This document shows, one piece after another, positions 12,007-25,019 of a stretch of 64,000 nucleotides of DNA. Within the stretch, counting starts at the first letter, position 1. Each line of letters begins with the position of its first letter. Location of the stretch: the NCBI RefSeq assembly GCF_040802235.1, contig NC_133172.1:29903738-29967737 (forward strand). The letters run 5' to 3'. The position numbers and the translations under genes were made by a program. Source of the DNA: Manis javanica. Lineage: Eukaryota; Chordata; Mammalia; Pholidota; Manidae. The notes beneath the pieces are model-generated. The model made no database searches and had not been told where the DNA came from. It worked only from the letters and a program-made list of their open reading frames with translations.

Positions 12007-13212
12007 TGCTGAAATTTTTTAGAATAAGTTAAATAAGTATTTATACTTAAATAGAAATTATAGTATCTGCCTCTGGCAGAGTACTTCAAAGCCCTACAAG
12101 GAGGAATGCAAATGGATTAATTCTGAAAATATTTCTCTTCCATTGGCCTGAATAATTCCTTTGAGACAGAATTGCAAGTTTAGTAATTGCTGTTGAATAA
12201 CAGAGGTGAGATATTAGTACACTAGGTTGAATGACTAATGCATTAATGTGTGGAAGACAAACAATAGGGATTTTTTCAAAACTAGTTTCCAGGTGCTGGA
12301 GGCTTCCGTTTGCCTCCTCCATGAAAAACCCACTCACTTTTATGAAAGCATCCACTTATTACAAATTCAGGCAAAAGTTAAAGAAACAAGGAATTTACCA
12401 GGAAATTCCTTCACTTAGGGGGACAGAAGAGACAAGAAGGAAAAAAATACCTGGCAACAAATGTTGTTTATCCTTTATCTGTTGATCTTCAGAGACATTC
12501 ACAGGATTATAAGATCAAATGAATGCTTTTTGTTATATACCAAAATTTCTCCATGACCCATAGCTTTGACTTTTCCTGTCAATCATCTCTCTTTTTCAAC
12601 TGTCTTCCCTTCTGCATTTCTTTTTATAAACCAATTACATCATAATTCACAAGAAAATCAACCCTGGTTTTTGGAGTTCCTTCTTTATGCTACTAATCTT
12701 TTCACGAAATTAAATGATATTGATTCTTTTCCTCATTTCTGTGTAATCCTTTGCAAATTGCCTTCTATTGCTGCCCTAACCTTAGAAAGATTTCTTTCTT
12801 CAGGACAACAGTGTCTCTCCAGTGACTATAATCACAAAGTTTTTCTGTTCCATATTGTTACTGCTTATTCTTAGTCTGTCTCCGGTTTAGTTTACACAAC
12901 ATTTTATTTAGGCCCTTTTCCTGCTTCTTTGTCTCTTTCCTTCCTTGTCTCCTTTCTTTCTGTGTCTCTCTTCCTGGAGTGTTTTCCACAGTTCCTAAAT
13001 AATGGTGTTCCCCCAAGTATGCATTCTGTTTTGTAACTGTACTCTTTATCATATGCTTCCATTATTTCTTCCAAATCTTCAAGTACTTTCTAGCTCTCTT
13101 GGTGACACATTTCCCCTTTCCATTAAATTACAGATCCTACTCAATATAGGTGATTGAATTTTACCTTGTACCCTTAATTGAGGTTTCTACTTTCAGATGT
13201 TTTTTTAAAATG
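12007..13212. other. About 1.2 kb, nothing recognised
   Basis: Pyrimidine-rich towards the right end. Open frames of 80-100 codons are present but show no family resemblance. Confidence 0.5.
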
Positions 13213-13400
13213 CAATACATTCAAATACTTTTTTGAATGAAAAAAGTGATAAATTTTTATGCAAGGACAAATTGTAGATTAGGCTATACCTATAATTACC
13301 AACAAAATATTCATGGGTGATGTTTTCAGTATTTGAAATTGTGAAGCCCAAGTCACATAGTTTCAAATGTAAGGAGAAAACTGTAAAGGGAAATTGCTAA
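13213..13400 (+). repeat. Unnamed dispersed repeat, copy 1
   Basis: Shares a diverged but collinear alignment with 19145-19320: AATACATT near the start, ACAAATTGTA, TTACCAACAA, and the exact GTGATGTTTTCAGTATTT. I cannot assign a family. Confidence 0.6.
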
Positions 13401-13473
13401 CCAGTGAAGCCAAGCTTGGTAATCGATACTTTTTTATTTAACATTTAGGCTTCATCTAACCCCAAATTACCTA

Positions 13474-13487
13474 ATTCATTAGGGTTT
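13474..13487. repeat. Left target-site duplication of L1 at 13484-18546
   Basis: ATTCATTAGGGTTTT here and ATTCATTAGGTTTT at 18547-18560. In insert orientation the site reads TT/AAAACCTAATGAAT, matching the L1 endonuclease preference TT/AAAA. Confidence 0.8.
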
Positions 13488-13822
13488 TTTTTTTATTGAA
13501 GTACTGATATACAATCTTATGTTGGTTTCAAATGTATAACAGTGGTTCAGCAATTATCCATATTATTAAATCCTTACCCCCTCTAGTGTGGTAACTATCT
13601 ATCAATATAGAAAGATGTTACAGAATCATTAAATGCATTCTCCATGCTGTAGTACCATTCCTGTGATCAGCTTATATATATTGAGATTGTGAATTATTGG
13701 GCCTGTTTGTCCCCCTCAACCTCTACCCCCACCAGACCCAACCCCTTTCTTTGGTAACCATTACTCAGTTCTCAGTGTCTATAAGACTACTGCTCTTTTG
13801 TTCCTTCTGTTTTGCTTTATTT

Positions 13823-15991
13823 TTAGATTCCACAAATAAATGAACTCATATGGTATTTGTCTTTATTTGCCTGGCATATTTTCTCAGCATATTAGCCTCT
13901 AGCCCCATCCATGTTGTTTCAAATGGCAGGATTTCTTTTCTTTTTATGGCTGAATAATATTCCATTGTGCATATGTACCACATCTTCTCTACCCATTCAT
14001 CTGTTGATAACATTTAGGTTGCTTCCATATCTTGGCTATTGGAAATAGGATGGTGATAAAAATAGGGGTGCATAAACCTTTTCAAATCAAGGTTTTTGTT
14101 TTCTTCAGGTAAATTCCTAGAAGTGGAATTATTGGCTTGAATTGTATATCTATTTTTAGATTTTTGAGGAAGCTCGTTTCTGCTTTCCCAAGTGGTTGCA
14201 CAAATTTACATTCCCACCAACAGTGTAGGATGGTTCCCCTTTCTCGACATCCTTGCCAGCACCTATTATTTTTCTGTCTTTTGGATAGTAGCCATTCTAA
14301 ATGGTGTGAAGTGGTATCTCACTGTGGTTTTCATTTACATTTCCTTGATTAGCAGTGTGGAGCATCTTTTCCATGTGCCTATTGGATATCTGTATTTCTT
14401 CTTTGGAGAAGAGTTTGTTCAGGTCCTCTACCCATTTTTTTTATCAGGTTATTTATTTTTGGGGTGTGGGGTCATATTAGTTCTTTATATATTTTGGGTG
14501 CTAATCCCTTATCAGATGAATTCATTTACGAGTATATTCTCCCATGTGTTAGGATGCCTTTTTGTCCTGCTGATGGTATTCTTTGCTGTATAGAGGCTTT
14601 TTAGTTTGATGTAGTCCCATTTGTTCATTTTTAATTTTGTTTCCCATGTCTGAGATGTGTCCAGGAAAAACTTAGTCATGTTTATATTCAGGGGATCTTT
14701 GCCTATGTTTTCCTCAAGAGTTTTATGATTTCATGACTTATATTCAGGTCTTTGATCCATTTTGAGTTTACTTTTGTGTATGGATTTAGACAATAATCCA
14801 GTTTTATTCTCTGAAATGCAGCTGCCCAGTTTTCCCAACACTAGTTGTTGAAGAGGCTGTCTTTTCCCCATTGTATATCCATGGCTCTTTTATAGTACAT
14901 TAATTGGCCATATATGTGTGTGTTTATATATGGGGTCTCTATTCTACTCCATTGATCTATGGGTCTGTTCTTGTGCCAGTTCCAAATTGTTTTGATTATT
15001 GTAACTTTATAGTAGAGCTTGAAGTCAGGGAGCATAATCCCCCAGCTTTGTTATTCTTTCTCAGGATTGCTTTGGCTATTTGGGATCTTTTGTGTTTCCA
15101 TATGAATTTAAGAACTATTTGCTCTAGTTCATTGAAGAATGCTGTTGGTATTTTGATAGGGATTGTATTGAATCTGTAAATTCTTTGGGCAGGATGGTCA
15201 TTTTGACATCCTATCTATGAGCATGGGATAGATTTCCATTTATTGGGGTCTTCTTTAATTTCTCTCATGAATGTCTTAAAGTTTTCAGAGTGCAGGTCCT
15301 TCATCTCCTTCATTAGATTTATTCTTAGTTATTTTATTGTTTTTGATGCAATTGTAAATGGAATTATTTTCCTGATTTCTCTTTCTCCTTGTTCATTGTT
15401 AGCATATTAGAATGTAACTAATTTCTGTGTATTAATTTTGTATCCTGCAAGTTTGCTGAATTCACTTATTAGTTGGATTGCTCTGTAGATGTCTGTTCTA
15501 ATGTGTTGTTCAGTGCCTTTATGTCTGCTTGATTTGTCTATTGGTGTGAGTGGTGTGTTAAAGTCTCCTAAAATGAATATGTTGCAATCTACTTTTTCCT
15601 TTAATTCTTTTAGTATTTCTTTTACATATTTAGGTGCTCCTGTGTTTGGTGCATAGGTATTTATAATGATTTTGTCCTCTTGTTGTACTGACCCCTTTTT
15701 CATTATGTAATGTCCTTTGTCTCTTGTTAGTTTCTTTGTTTTGAAATCTGTTTTTTCTGATCTAAGTATTGGTACTCCTGCTTTTTTCTCCCCATTATTT
15801 GCATGATATATCTTTTTCCATCCCTTCACTTTTAGTCTGTGTATGACTTTGGGTCTGAAATGAGTCTCTTGTAGGCAGCATAGAGTTGGGTCTTATTTCT
15901 TTATCCATTCTGCCACTCCGTGTCTTCTGATTGGTGCATTCAGTCCCTTTACATTTAAGGTGGTTATTGATATATATGTACTTATTGCCAT
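13823..15991 (-). pseudogene. L1 ORF2 pseudogene, endonuclease fused to distal RT
   Basis: Starts at ATG 15991 (residues MAISTY, as in the L1 ORF2 at 33123) and ends at the usual C-terminal stop at 13825-13823. Within the open stretch 15829-15407 the endonuclease part (GDFNTPLTP, then RTDIYRAIQ) runs directly and in frame into [17 protein letters not shown]. That motif normally lies just after the RT active-site block FADD. The junction is at about 15475-15485. About 300 or more residues, including FADD, are missing, so it cannot have RT activity. Further stops lie downstream. Confidence 0.85.
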
Positions 15992-16439
15992 TTTATTTAT
16001 TGTTTACTGGCTGTTTTTATAGCTCCTCTCTGTTCCTTTCTTCCTCTCTTATTCTTTTCTCTTGTTATTTGATGGCTCTCTTTAGCGTTATGATTGGATT
16101 TCTTTTTTTATTTTTTTGTGTATATCTATTGTAGACTTTAGTTTTGTGGTTATCAAAGTTTCAAGGATAGCTTCCTTACTATAACACAGTTTGTCTTAAT
16201 TTGATGATTGCTCTATTTCAAATACAATATAAAGGTAGTTTCTTTTCCTTCTTCCTTCTCCCCATTTTTGTATTAGATGTGATGATCTGCACTCTTTGTG
16301 TGTCCCTTGACCAATTTTTTGTACAGTTGATTTTGCTTCTTTTGTTTTGTTTTAATTTTTTACTTGCTTGGTAAGTAATTGGTCTACTACATTTATTGTG
16401 GGTTTATTTTCACTGGTGAAAACTATTTATTTTTAGAAA

Positions 16440-17210
16440 CTGTTCCATGTTCAGCAGTTCCTTTAATATATCCTGTAAGGATGGCTTAGTGGTGGTGAAT
16501 TCCTTCAACTTTTATTGGAAATTGTTTAATCCCTGCTTCAAATTTAAATGATAATCTTGCTGGGTGAAGAATTGCTTGTTGGAGGCCCTTCTGTTTTATT
16601 ACATTTAAATATATCATTCCTTGTGCTTCTGGCCTGTAAAATTTCTACTGCGAAGTCTCCTGATACCCTGATAGGGTTTCCTTTATAAGTAATCTTTTTC
16701 TCTCTCTGGCTGCTTTCAGTACACTCTCCTTAACCTTGATCTTTGCCATTTGAATTATTATCTGTCTTGGTGTTGTCTTCCTGGGGTTCCTTTTGTTAGG
16801 GGCTCTCTGTACTTCCATGACCTGAGTATCTATTTTCTTCCCCAGATTGGGGAAGTTTTCATTAATTAATTTCCTCAAAGAGACTTTCTATCCCTTTATA
16901 TCTCTCTACTCCTTCTGGTACCACTATTATATGAATATTGCTTCATTTGGATTGTCTATATAACTCTTGTCATTCTTTCATTCCTAGAGATCCTTTCTTC
17001 TCTCTGTTCCTCACCTTCATTTTGTCCCTTTTTCATAAGTTCCACCCCATTCACTGTCTCCTCTACCTGCAATAATCCTCTCTTAAGTCCTTCTATTGTA
17101 TGTTTCATTTCAGATCTTGTTTTCTTCATCTCTGAGTGGTTCTTTTTTCAGATCTTCTGCCTCTTTGATGAAGTTCTCCCTGAGATCTTGAATATTTTTC
17201 TGTAAATCAG
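16440..17210 (-). pseudogene. L1 ORF1 pseudogene
   Basis: RNA-binding domain recognisable at 16878-16645 (blocks NENFPNLGKK, RKTTPRQI, MAKIK, KAARERK). The N-terminal coiled-coil part upstream is frameshifted. The ATG present in the copy at 34172 is lost here (TTG equivalent near 17205). Chaperone-like RNA-binding role in the family; not functional here. Confidence 0.75.
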
Positions 17211-18546
17211 TGAGCAAGTTTATTACTTTTGCTTTGAAATCTTCATCAAGAAGATTGGTTTTCTCCATTTCATTTAGTCCTTTTTCTGGTGCCCTGTCCT
17301 ATGGTTTTGTTTGGAATGTATTCCTCTGCCTCCTCATTTTGTTAGGGCTTCTGTGTTTCTCCTTTTGTATTAGATGTCTTTACTTTACTTTCTAGTCTAA
17401 AAAGCAATAGTTTTATGAAGAAGCTATGCTAGGTATCTAGAAGTTCAAGATTCTTTACTCTCCAGTGCCTGGTTCTACTTCATGGGAACCCCAGCTCTTG
17501 GCATGCATCAGGCCAGGCTACTTTTCTGTTTCCTGTAGTGGTCTGAGTCTGTGCTGGCCATTTGCTTAAGCTGCCACCTTTGTTATCAACACAGAGTCTC
17601 TGCTTGAATCACTGTGGGAGAGCTGCCTTCTGCCTGTCGTGCAGTAGTGGTGGAGCTACATGGTTCATGGGGTGTGTGGAGTCAGGTATGACTCTTCCTG
17701 GGTCAGATGGGCAGCACCAGGACTGGAAACCCACAGCAATGGAGGAGCTCTTGGGGCTGGCTCCTGTAGGCACCTCTCCAGTTGGGCTTAAACAGAGCCA
17801 AGGAAGCTGAGGGAGTCTCCCTATGCCTGCCAGGCAGTAAAGTCTGAGATGCTGTTGGGCTGAGTGGGTTGGCTGACAGCAGTGTAGACAGGGAGAAACC
17901 TCTGGGGTGTTTTGCCAGTGAGGGGGATGGAGCATCTTGGCCTCCTGAGAGTTCCCAACTTGTTGGGCCAAGGGAGAGCTGGGGAGGTATCTTCTACCGC
18001 CCTTTCTCCTGAGGAGAGAGCTCCATCCAACCCTTGCCCCTTCTGACACCCCTCACAGTGCTGGCAAGCCTTTCAAACTGCTACCTCTGCTTTCGGTCTT
18101 AGCTCTGGTGGAGCGTGCGAGTCCTGCACGAGCAGCTGGAGACTCAGCCTCCCAGAGTGTTCCACCTGTCCCTGGTGTCCAGGCCTGCTAATCACCAGAA
18201 CCCAGGGTAATGTGGGCTCATGCTCCCAGAGCAGATCTCCAGGGCCAGGTGTGTAGTGAGCCTGGGCCACTATCCCATCCTGGCTCAGTCCCTCTTTCTC
18301 CTGCCTGCAGGCTGGTGTTGGGGTGGGCTTTGGTCCCACTGAACCACAGCTCTGCCACTTTGCCCCTCTCTGTGCAGTCTTCTCTTCTTCTCCAAGTGTA
18401 GGTGGTCTGTTCTGCAGTCCTCAGGTCATTTTCACGTTTTTTATGAAAATGTTGTATTTGCTGTATTTTTTTCTTTTATGTGTTTTGGGAAGAAGCTTCT
18501 GCCTTGCTTTCCTAACCCACCTCTTTGTTTCCACCCCCTACCCCAC
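17211..18546 (-). promoter_or_regulatory. L1 5' UTR (internal promoter region)
   Basis: GC-richer leader of the L1 at 13484-18546. Its far end matches the other L1 leaders here in CTTCTGCCTTGC-type sequence near 18495. L1 leaders carry the internal RNA polymerase II promoter; no specific factor site was verified. Apparent open frames on both strands are GC-driven and not supported as genes. Confidence 0.65.
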
Positions 18547-18560
18547 ATTCATTAGGTTTT
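18547..18560. repeat. Right target-site duplication of L1 at 13484-18546
   Basis: ATTCATTAGGTTTT, partner of 13474-13487 (one G fewer). Confidence 0.8.
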
Positions 18561-19144
18561 AAACTAAAATGTCAGCTAAAGACAGGACTGTAATTCATTT
18601 TCCTTTTCATCCTGAAAATCTGTTTCATGTTACCACATTGTGCATAAATAACACAACCAGAGAATTATGTCTGTCAAGTGGACACTCATTCATTTAACAC
18701 ATGTACAACACACTTTGCTCAGTAATTTGGCAATACATTGCTAGGAGTCAATTTCAGGTCACAGAATTAGTTATCTGAGGTTTTTCTGAATTAAATGAGA
18801 CAATTATTTTTCATCTAGTTTATACGTTTTTGATAGAAAAAGGTACTGTATTTTAAATAGCAATAAAAAGGAAGGAGAGAAATTATAAGCAAAAATAATT
18901 GTGTGATTTAAAGTTAAAATACATAAGGAAAATGAGGCAAATATGAATGAAAGATTCATGACAGAAGTAAAAATAAAACCATCAAATCCAAATCTCTTGA
19001 TTTAATCTTTTTAATTATCTTAAGTGATGTTTTAGCTTATATCATAGGAGTTCAGATCTTCTAAACTCTTCCTGTCACATATGAATAGTCTATTAATTTC
19101 ATGTTCATTTATTCTGTTCTATCCCTTTGCCTTCACAGCACAAC

Positions 19145-19320
19145 TTAATACATTTCAATAATTTGGAATTATTATAGTGTTAATGCTTTATGAAAAGACA
19201 AATTGTAATGGGGTACACTTTTACCAACAACACATTCATGTGTGATGTTTTCAGTATTTAAATCTGTAAAGCCTAACTCATAAGATTTCACACATAAGAA
19301 AGGAAGATATGAGAGGGATT
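19145..19320 (+). repeat. Unnamed dispersed repeat, copy 2
   Basis: Same orientation as copy 1 at 13213-13400, with shared blocks including the exact GTGATGTTTTCAGTATTT. The pair flanks the L1 at 13484-18546 at a distance, so it could be an old local duplication or an interspersed repeat. Confidence 0.6.
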
Positions 19321-19344
19321 GTTTTCATTTGTTTATGTTACTTT

Positions 19345-19475
19345 TTCTTCTGTTAAACCAAGCTCCTTGACAGGAGGAACTATGCCTAAACCATCATTGT
19401 ATCTCAGATATTAAGCCAATAGCTGATAAACCAGGTTTTCTATTTAATAACTGTTACATGAATGAAAATAATGGT
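19345..19475 (+). repeat. L2 3'-end fragment
   Basis: AAGCTCCTTGACAGGAGGAA, then TGTATCTCAGATATTAAG, then TGAATGAAA, in the order found in the L2 3' end. Diverged. Confidence 0.6.
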
Positions 19476-19479
19476 TTTA

Positions 19480-22400
19480 TTATCTAGAAATTATAATAAT
19501 ATACCTAATGATATAATTCAAAATTAGCAAACATGATACTTGCAAAATGATAAAGGTAAGAATAAAACATACTGAAGACACAAGATGAATTGGAACCATA
19601 GCATTGAATCACACAAATTAATATAATTTTAAGGTATTGGTGTCATAAATATCAAAACATCTAAAACTGGAGGATAAATATTATTAAGAATCATACTGAA
19701 AAGAAAATCCCATTCTCTATTTTTACACATAACTGAAACTAGAAGTCTTGCATGTATGATTAAAAAAAAAACAGATAGGAAAGACTTTGTCATATAAATA
19801 ACATGATACACTGATGAGCTTCTCTCCCTACATTAACAACACATGGGAATTACTAACCCATTCTTCTTACTCTACACCTCTGTCAAGATAATCTGTATGC
19901 ACAACCTGATTATTTTAAGGGAGTTTTCCACTTGGTCAACTTTGTACTGAATGAGACACACAATAAGTATATTTCCAAAACACAAGGGAAGAAGTGTGAT
20001 GTCAAAGAATGTGTGTGGCTTTAGGAGTGTAGGGTTTATGAAGATCTAGTTTTGTTATTGACTCTTTTCTGAGTTTGTTTTTATGTAAACTTCAGTTTCT
20101 CCATTTGTAAGTTAAAAAGAAGAATTTAGTTCTGCCCTCATCTTAAGTAATATTGGCACTGTATTTCAGGGTAGCCTCAAATTTCATCATGTTATTTATG
20201 CAATTAATATAAGCTTTCATGTAAAAATGAAGTCAAGGTGGCTACTCTACATCTACTCTTAAGGGTCCTCTTTTGTTTGATGACAGAAAAAGTTGATAAT
20301 GTCACAGACATTGATTTTAGTTTGGACTTTAATTTTCAGTGGTATATTTATGAGAGAAGACACAAGGTTCTGTGTGCCTCCAACCTGTCAGAGAACTAAA
20401 ATCTCTTTTTAATCTCTAATATTTTTATACTGCTTTTCCCATTGCCTTGTAAAACACTATACAAAGCAAACGACTCAATTACCTATTATATGGTGATATT
20501 AAAATATTGAATCATGAAAGATCTATCAGTTCTGCAATGGTTAGTATCCAAAGTAATGGATATTTGTTAAATTATATCTGTCATGATGACTATAGCAGTT
20601 TAGTAAATCTATCCAGATAGCAACATTAAGCTATTTGAATCAATACATTGATTATTTTTACTGATGTCACAAGATGAACTTAAAGGATAATGCTAAATTG
20701 CATAGAATGAATACAATTTCTGGGAGATACCTCCATGGAAAAATCTAGGCCTGGTACTTTCTCAAAGGAAGAATCTACTGGAAAATTCTGCTTATTTATT
20801 AGGGTCATTTTTTTCCCCCAGTTTAGACCTTCTATACCTTCTGAATGAGTTTTGATAATTTATATTTTCATGAAAATCATATATTTTACCTGGGTTTACA
20901 AATTTATTTCATGATGTTGAACAAAGAACTCTTAAAATTCTTATGATTTCCTTTATATTTATGGCAATTCTCCACTTATTTCCTATTTTACTTAATTATG
21001 TTATCTTTCTATTGTGGTTTACTGTAGTTAACATTTTATATATTTTATTGTTTTAGTATATAAATAAATTCTTTACATAGGTGAAGTTAGTTTATTTAAA
21101 AATAATTACATTACTTATACATCTGTTATTTTACTAGCTTTAAGTAATTAAAATTGGAAAATAATATAATCTACCAAATTTCTCTTTTCCTTTCCCTGAC
21201 ATCTCTTTTTACTTTTATCTTTTCCAAGGTTTTACAGTTTATGGTATTCATATGGTAATTTGTAAACCTAAACTCCATATTCAACTTATTCATAGTCATA
21301 CATTCCTCTTGTGATAGTTTCATCATGATCTCAAGGTTGCCAGAATTCAACCTAAAGTAGTGAGTTAAATAAAAGCTTATGAGTAATATACATGAGCAGC
21401 ATAGCCTCTGAGTTATTTCAAGTTCAAGAAATGTGTCCATTACCTTTTTATGTGATTGACAGTTGGGTTGAGACATACTTTCTTTCCTTGAGGGAGCACA
21501 CTGTGTTCCAGTGCCTTTAACCACTGGAGGGTACAGGGTCATTTCCAAGGTAATGAAAATTCTCTTTATGACAGCATCTTCTGAGAGTGTTCTTTTATCT
21601 GTTAGTTCTCTCAGGGACTGAATATATCACTTCCAGTTTAGTCATGCCCTCCTCCCTGCCTCACTGACAAAACGTTTTATGCAAATATTGTTCATTTTTG
21701 ATATTGGAAATAAAACAAAGTCCAAAAAAGCTCCTATTGCTATCTTGTACATATTCTTCTAATAAGTGAATTTTTATTGGTTTTAGAAAAATGAAAATTT
21801 ACATTCCCAGTAAAATGTCAGTGTATCAGTACCCTTATAAATACAATTGCTACTATAGTCCAACAGATGTCTTTTCAAAATATAAATTATTTAGATATCA
21901 TGTATTTCAGGATATATAGATGTAGTTTTAAAAAACTTGTAAATCAGTTTTATACAGGTGACAGAAGGTTCACATGTTATCTCTGTGAGATCTTGTTTGA
22001 AAGCAAGAGTTTGACAGGAGTTTTTTATAGCTACTTGAAACAAGTACATGTATATTCTAGGTGTATGATCAACAATCAACTTACCTAGTATGGTGAACTA
22101 GCAGTAAATTTTGCAGAGAATGCTGGAGGGCTATATATTTAAGGTACATATGAATAGAAGTCTGGAGATTTTTGTATTTGGTGATGTATTTATTGAACAC
22201 CACTAACATTAAATAAAACTTTAATAGTGTGAGACGAACCACATAAGAGTTACAACATTATTTTCAATTTATTTATGCTGTATAATTATAGAATAGTAAA
22301 TATCATATGGAAGAAGATCTATGGTAAACCATTTTGAAAAGATTTTAAATCATATTTCTCTAGTGTCAGTCCAAGTTATGAATTGTAATAGAATATTTTT

Positions 22401-22830
22401 AAGCATCCTACTTTTGAGGTTATTCCATCTCACTAACTCCATCTCACATTAAAAATGTTGCAATATGTGATCCGTTGCTTTTACTAGAGCTCTACCATTA
22501 TCTTAGACATATGCTTAGAAAAGTGAGAAAAAATCCATGCATTTCAGAAGTCAGTTTTCAAATATAGTTTAATGGATTTTCATCCTCAATAATTCATATA
22601 GTTTGTAATGTGCAGTATTGGTGGTAAGCTTTTAATGAAATACCTTTTGCAAACACTGAACTTTATCTTTGTTTACATTCAATAAATACTGAGCATGTAA
22701 AACACAAGGCACCATCCACCTATGAGAATGAAAGACAAAAACACAGTATCTGCTATTTGTGAATGTTAAGCAATATTTTGTTTATGATTCCTATTCCTAT
22801 TTTTATATTTTAAGAAATGATACATAATTT
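19480..22830. other. About 3.3 kb, nothing recognised
   Basis: AT-rich. An open frame of 125 codons at 21548-21171 on the minus strand lacks any family resemblance and sits in ordinary AT-rich DNA. No gene is supported. Confidence 0.5.
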
Positions 22831-22839
22831 ATATTCAGT

Positions 22840-23960
22840 AAAGTCCATGTGCATCTTAATCTATTTTTACCTATGTTTACCTCTGTGTAACCATCCTTCA
22901 GTCAGGATATAGAATATGCCAGGATCACAGGATCCTTTCTCTTTCACTTTGTCAACATCATTCATATTCAACTGCTACCCTGTCCTTTGTCACCCTAGAG
23001 TAATTTCCCTTAATGGTGAATTTGCTTCCATTCTTGCCAACACACTTGACAAAAGTGCAATGAAGGTTCTGTTATTTGATTGCTATTGTTAAATAGGTCC
23101 CCTGTTGCTAAATCCTTGCCTTATCCCAGAATATTTCTATTTTCCTTCTCCATTGCCTCTTGTCCACATATTGAGTTTATACTCTAAATAAAATAGTTGT
23201 CTATTGTGATTACCTTTATGTCTTAGGTGGAAGTTGTGATAAATATGTCATCATTCAGCCATGTTTACTGGAAAATTGAAACTGTGTTATACTTTATTTA
23301 GTCAAATTTATTGAGATATAGGTGATATGCAGTAAAACCCAACCTTTTTACTATAACATGCTATGAGTTTTGACACACATATATATAGCTCTGTAACCAT
23401 TGCAATAATCAAGGAAGAGAAAATTTCCATCGACGCAAATTTATCTTTGTACCACTTTGTATTTAAATACATCCCTACCTCCCAATCCTTGGCACCTACT
23501 CATTAGTTGCCTTTCCTTATAATTTTGCTTTTCCCAGAATGTCATACAAATGTAATCATATTGCCTTCCAATTTGCACAGTCCCTGGTGAGAAGTTTTTT
23601 CTAATTCCTATCTGTGTTCTTCTATATGTAAAGAATCTTTTATTCTCTGACTTGACTTCATGATTTGTCTCTCTACTGTTGGATTTTCATAATCTTAAGT
23701 CTTAGCATCTAGATATGTTTTCCATTTGTTTGTTTGTTCAGTCTTATTTGCCTTGCTTGGGAATCTCTGCACATCTTGGGTATATAATTGACATTGAGGT
23801 CATTTGTTATTTCTGAAAAATTCTCGGGCATTACTCTTCAAATATTTCTTCTTCTTTATTACACTCTACCTTCCAGTATTATAATTGTGTATGCTCTTTT
23901 CTTCTGGGATTCCAGTTGCCCATATGAAATTATTTCTCAGTTTCTTTTCCTATAGAAGCA
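22840..23960 (-). mobile_element. Old L1M-type relic, probably minus strand
   Basis: Stretches such as AAATTTATTGAGATATAGGTG (23308-23328) and the following ACTATAACATGC...CAATAATCAAGGAAGAG resemble the reverse of old L1 3' UTRs. The 22840-23040 part has similar character. Strongly diverged, boundaries approximate. Confidence 0.5.
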
Positions 23961-23969
23961 AATCCTACT

Positions 23970-25000
23970 GATGGGTGAACCTAAAACCATACTGAAAACT
24001 TTTCCTTTCATGGTATCACACTACTAAAGAGGGTGGAAACCAAATACTTTTCCATCCTCACATTAGAGCTAGTGGTGACTACAAAGCCCTGTTCTACTCT
24101 GTGAATTTAAGTGGAAGTCTGTTGCAAGAGTTTCTGGCAAAGTTTTTATATTTCAGATGAAAATAGAAAAATGCAATGCTCCTGCCTACTCTATACATTA
24201 AAGATATGATTTTTGGCACTAAAACAGCCATCTTGGGCTTATAGAACTGTAAAGTGATTGCTAAGGCTTGTGGAGCTCAAGTGCAGATAAAACCAGAATC
24301 TTTGATATTACTGAGGCATTGGACCAACTCCAAAATTTCCAAACTTAGATTTTTTTAAAATAACTTTTCTTTACTGTGCTGAAGAAAAAAAGTATGTTAA
24401 ATCTGAATTCTAAATCCAATAAAAGTTTGCTTCTAAAAGGAATATAAAAAAGACATTTTAAGATAAATAAAGAGAGATTGTGTCACTAGCAGATTCTGTT
24501 ATAAGACAAGATTAAGAATGTTCTTCAGGATGAAGGGAAGTGATATGGGACAGATTTAAATCTGAAGGGAAGAATGAAGAGTACTAGAAGAGGTAAATAA
24601 TTGAATACACATAAAAACTATGTTTAATGCTTAGCAAAATTTCTTTAAAGACAAATAACTTTTTAAACCAAAAATAATCACATTGTAAATAAGGAATTAT
24701 GACCTAGATAAAAATAAAAGTTGTGACTGTAATAAAAAGTATAGGAGCTAAGTAAATGGAATTATATGACATTATAACATTTAATGGTAACATATAACAT
24801 GTAACATAACATTATATAACATATGACATTAATGTAATGTGGGAAGTCATACAATATTTACTCTAAGAAACTCTGATAATTTAAGAATACAAAATTTAGA
24901 TCCAAAACAACAAATCAATATAATTAAGTTTATAATATGTATAGATATAAAAACTGGAAATGAGCAATTGGAAAATAGTAACAATAACTAAAAAAAACCA
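23970..25000. other. About 1 kb, AT-rich, nothing recognised
   Basis: Includes an imperfect TAACAT-type repeat at about 24766-24840. No coding region. Confidence 0.5.
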
Positions 25001-25019
25001 TTTATAATATTAAATACTG

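Larger units (their letters stand above)
13484..18546 (-). mobile_element. L1 with both ends and target-site duplications but large internal deletion
   Basis: Minus-strand L1. The poly(A) (T run from 13484) and 3' UTR extend to about 13822, ORF2 from 13823 to 15991, an inter-ORF spacer to about 16440, ORF1 to about 17210 and the 5' UTR to 18546. A 14-bp TSD flanks it. Despite both ends being present it is only about 5.1 kb, because ORF2 lacks everything between the endonuclease domain and the end of the RT palm. Confidence 0.9.

Noticed and set aside
17562-18401. Several open frames on both strands (up to 146 codons)
   Set aside because: All lie in an L1 5' UTR; overlapping frames on both strands are a composition effect.
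21171-21548. 125-codon minus-strand frame
   Set aside because: AT-rich, low-complexity amino-acid make-up, no domain, no splice or promoter context. A chance frame of this size is expected in 64 kb.
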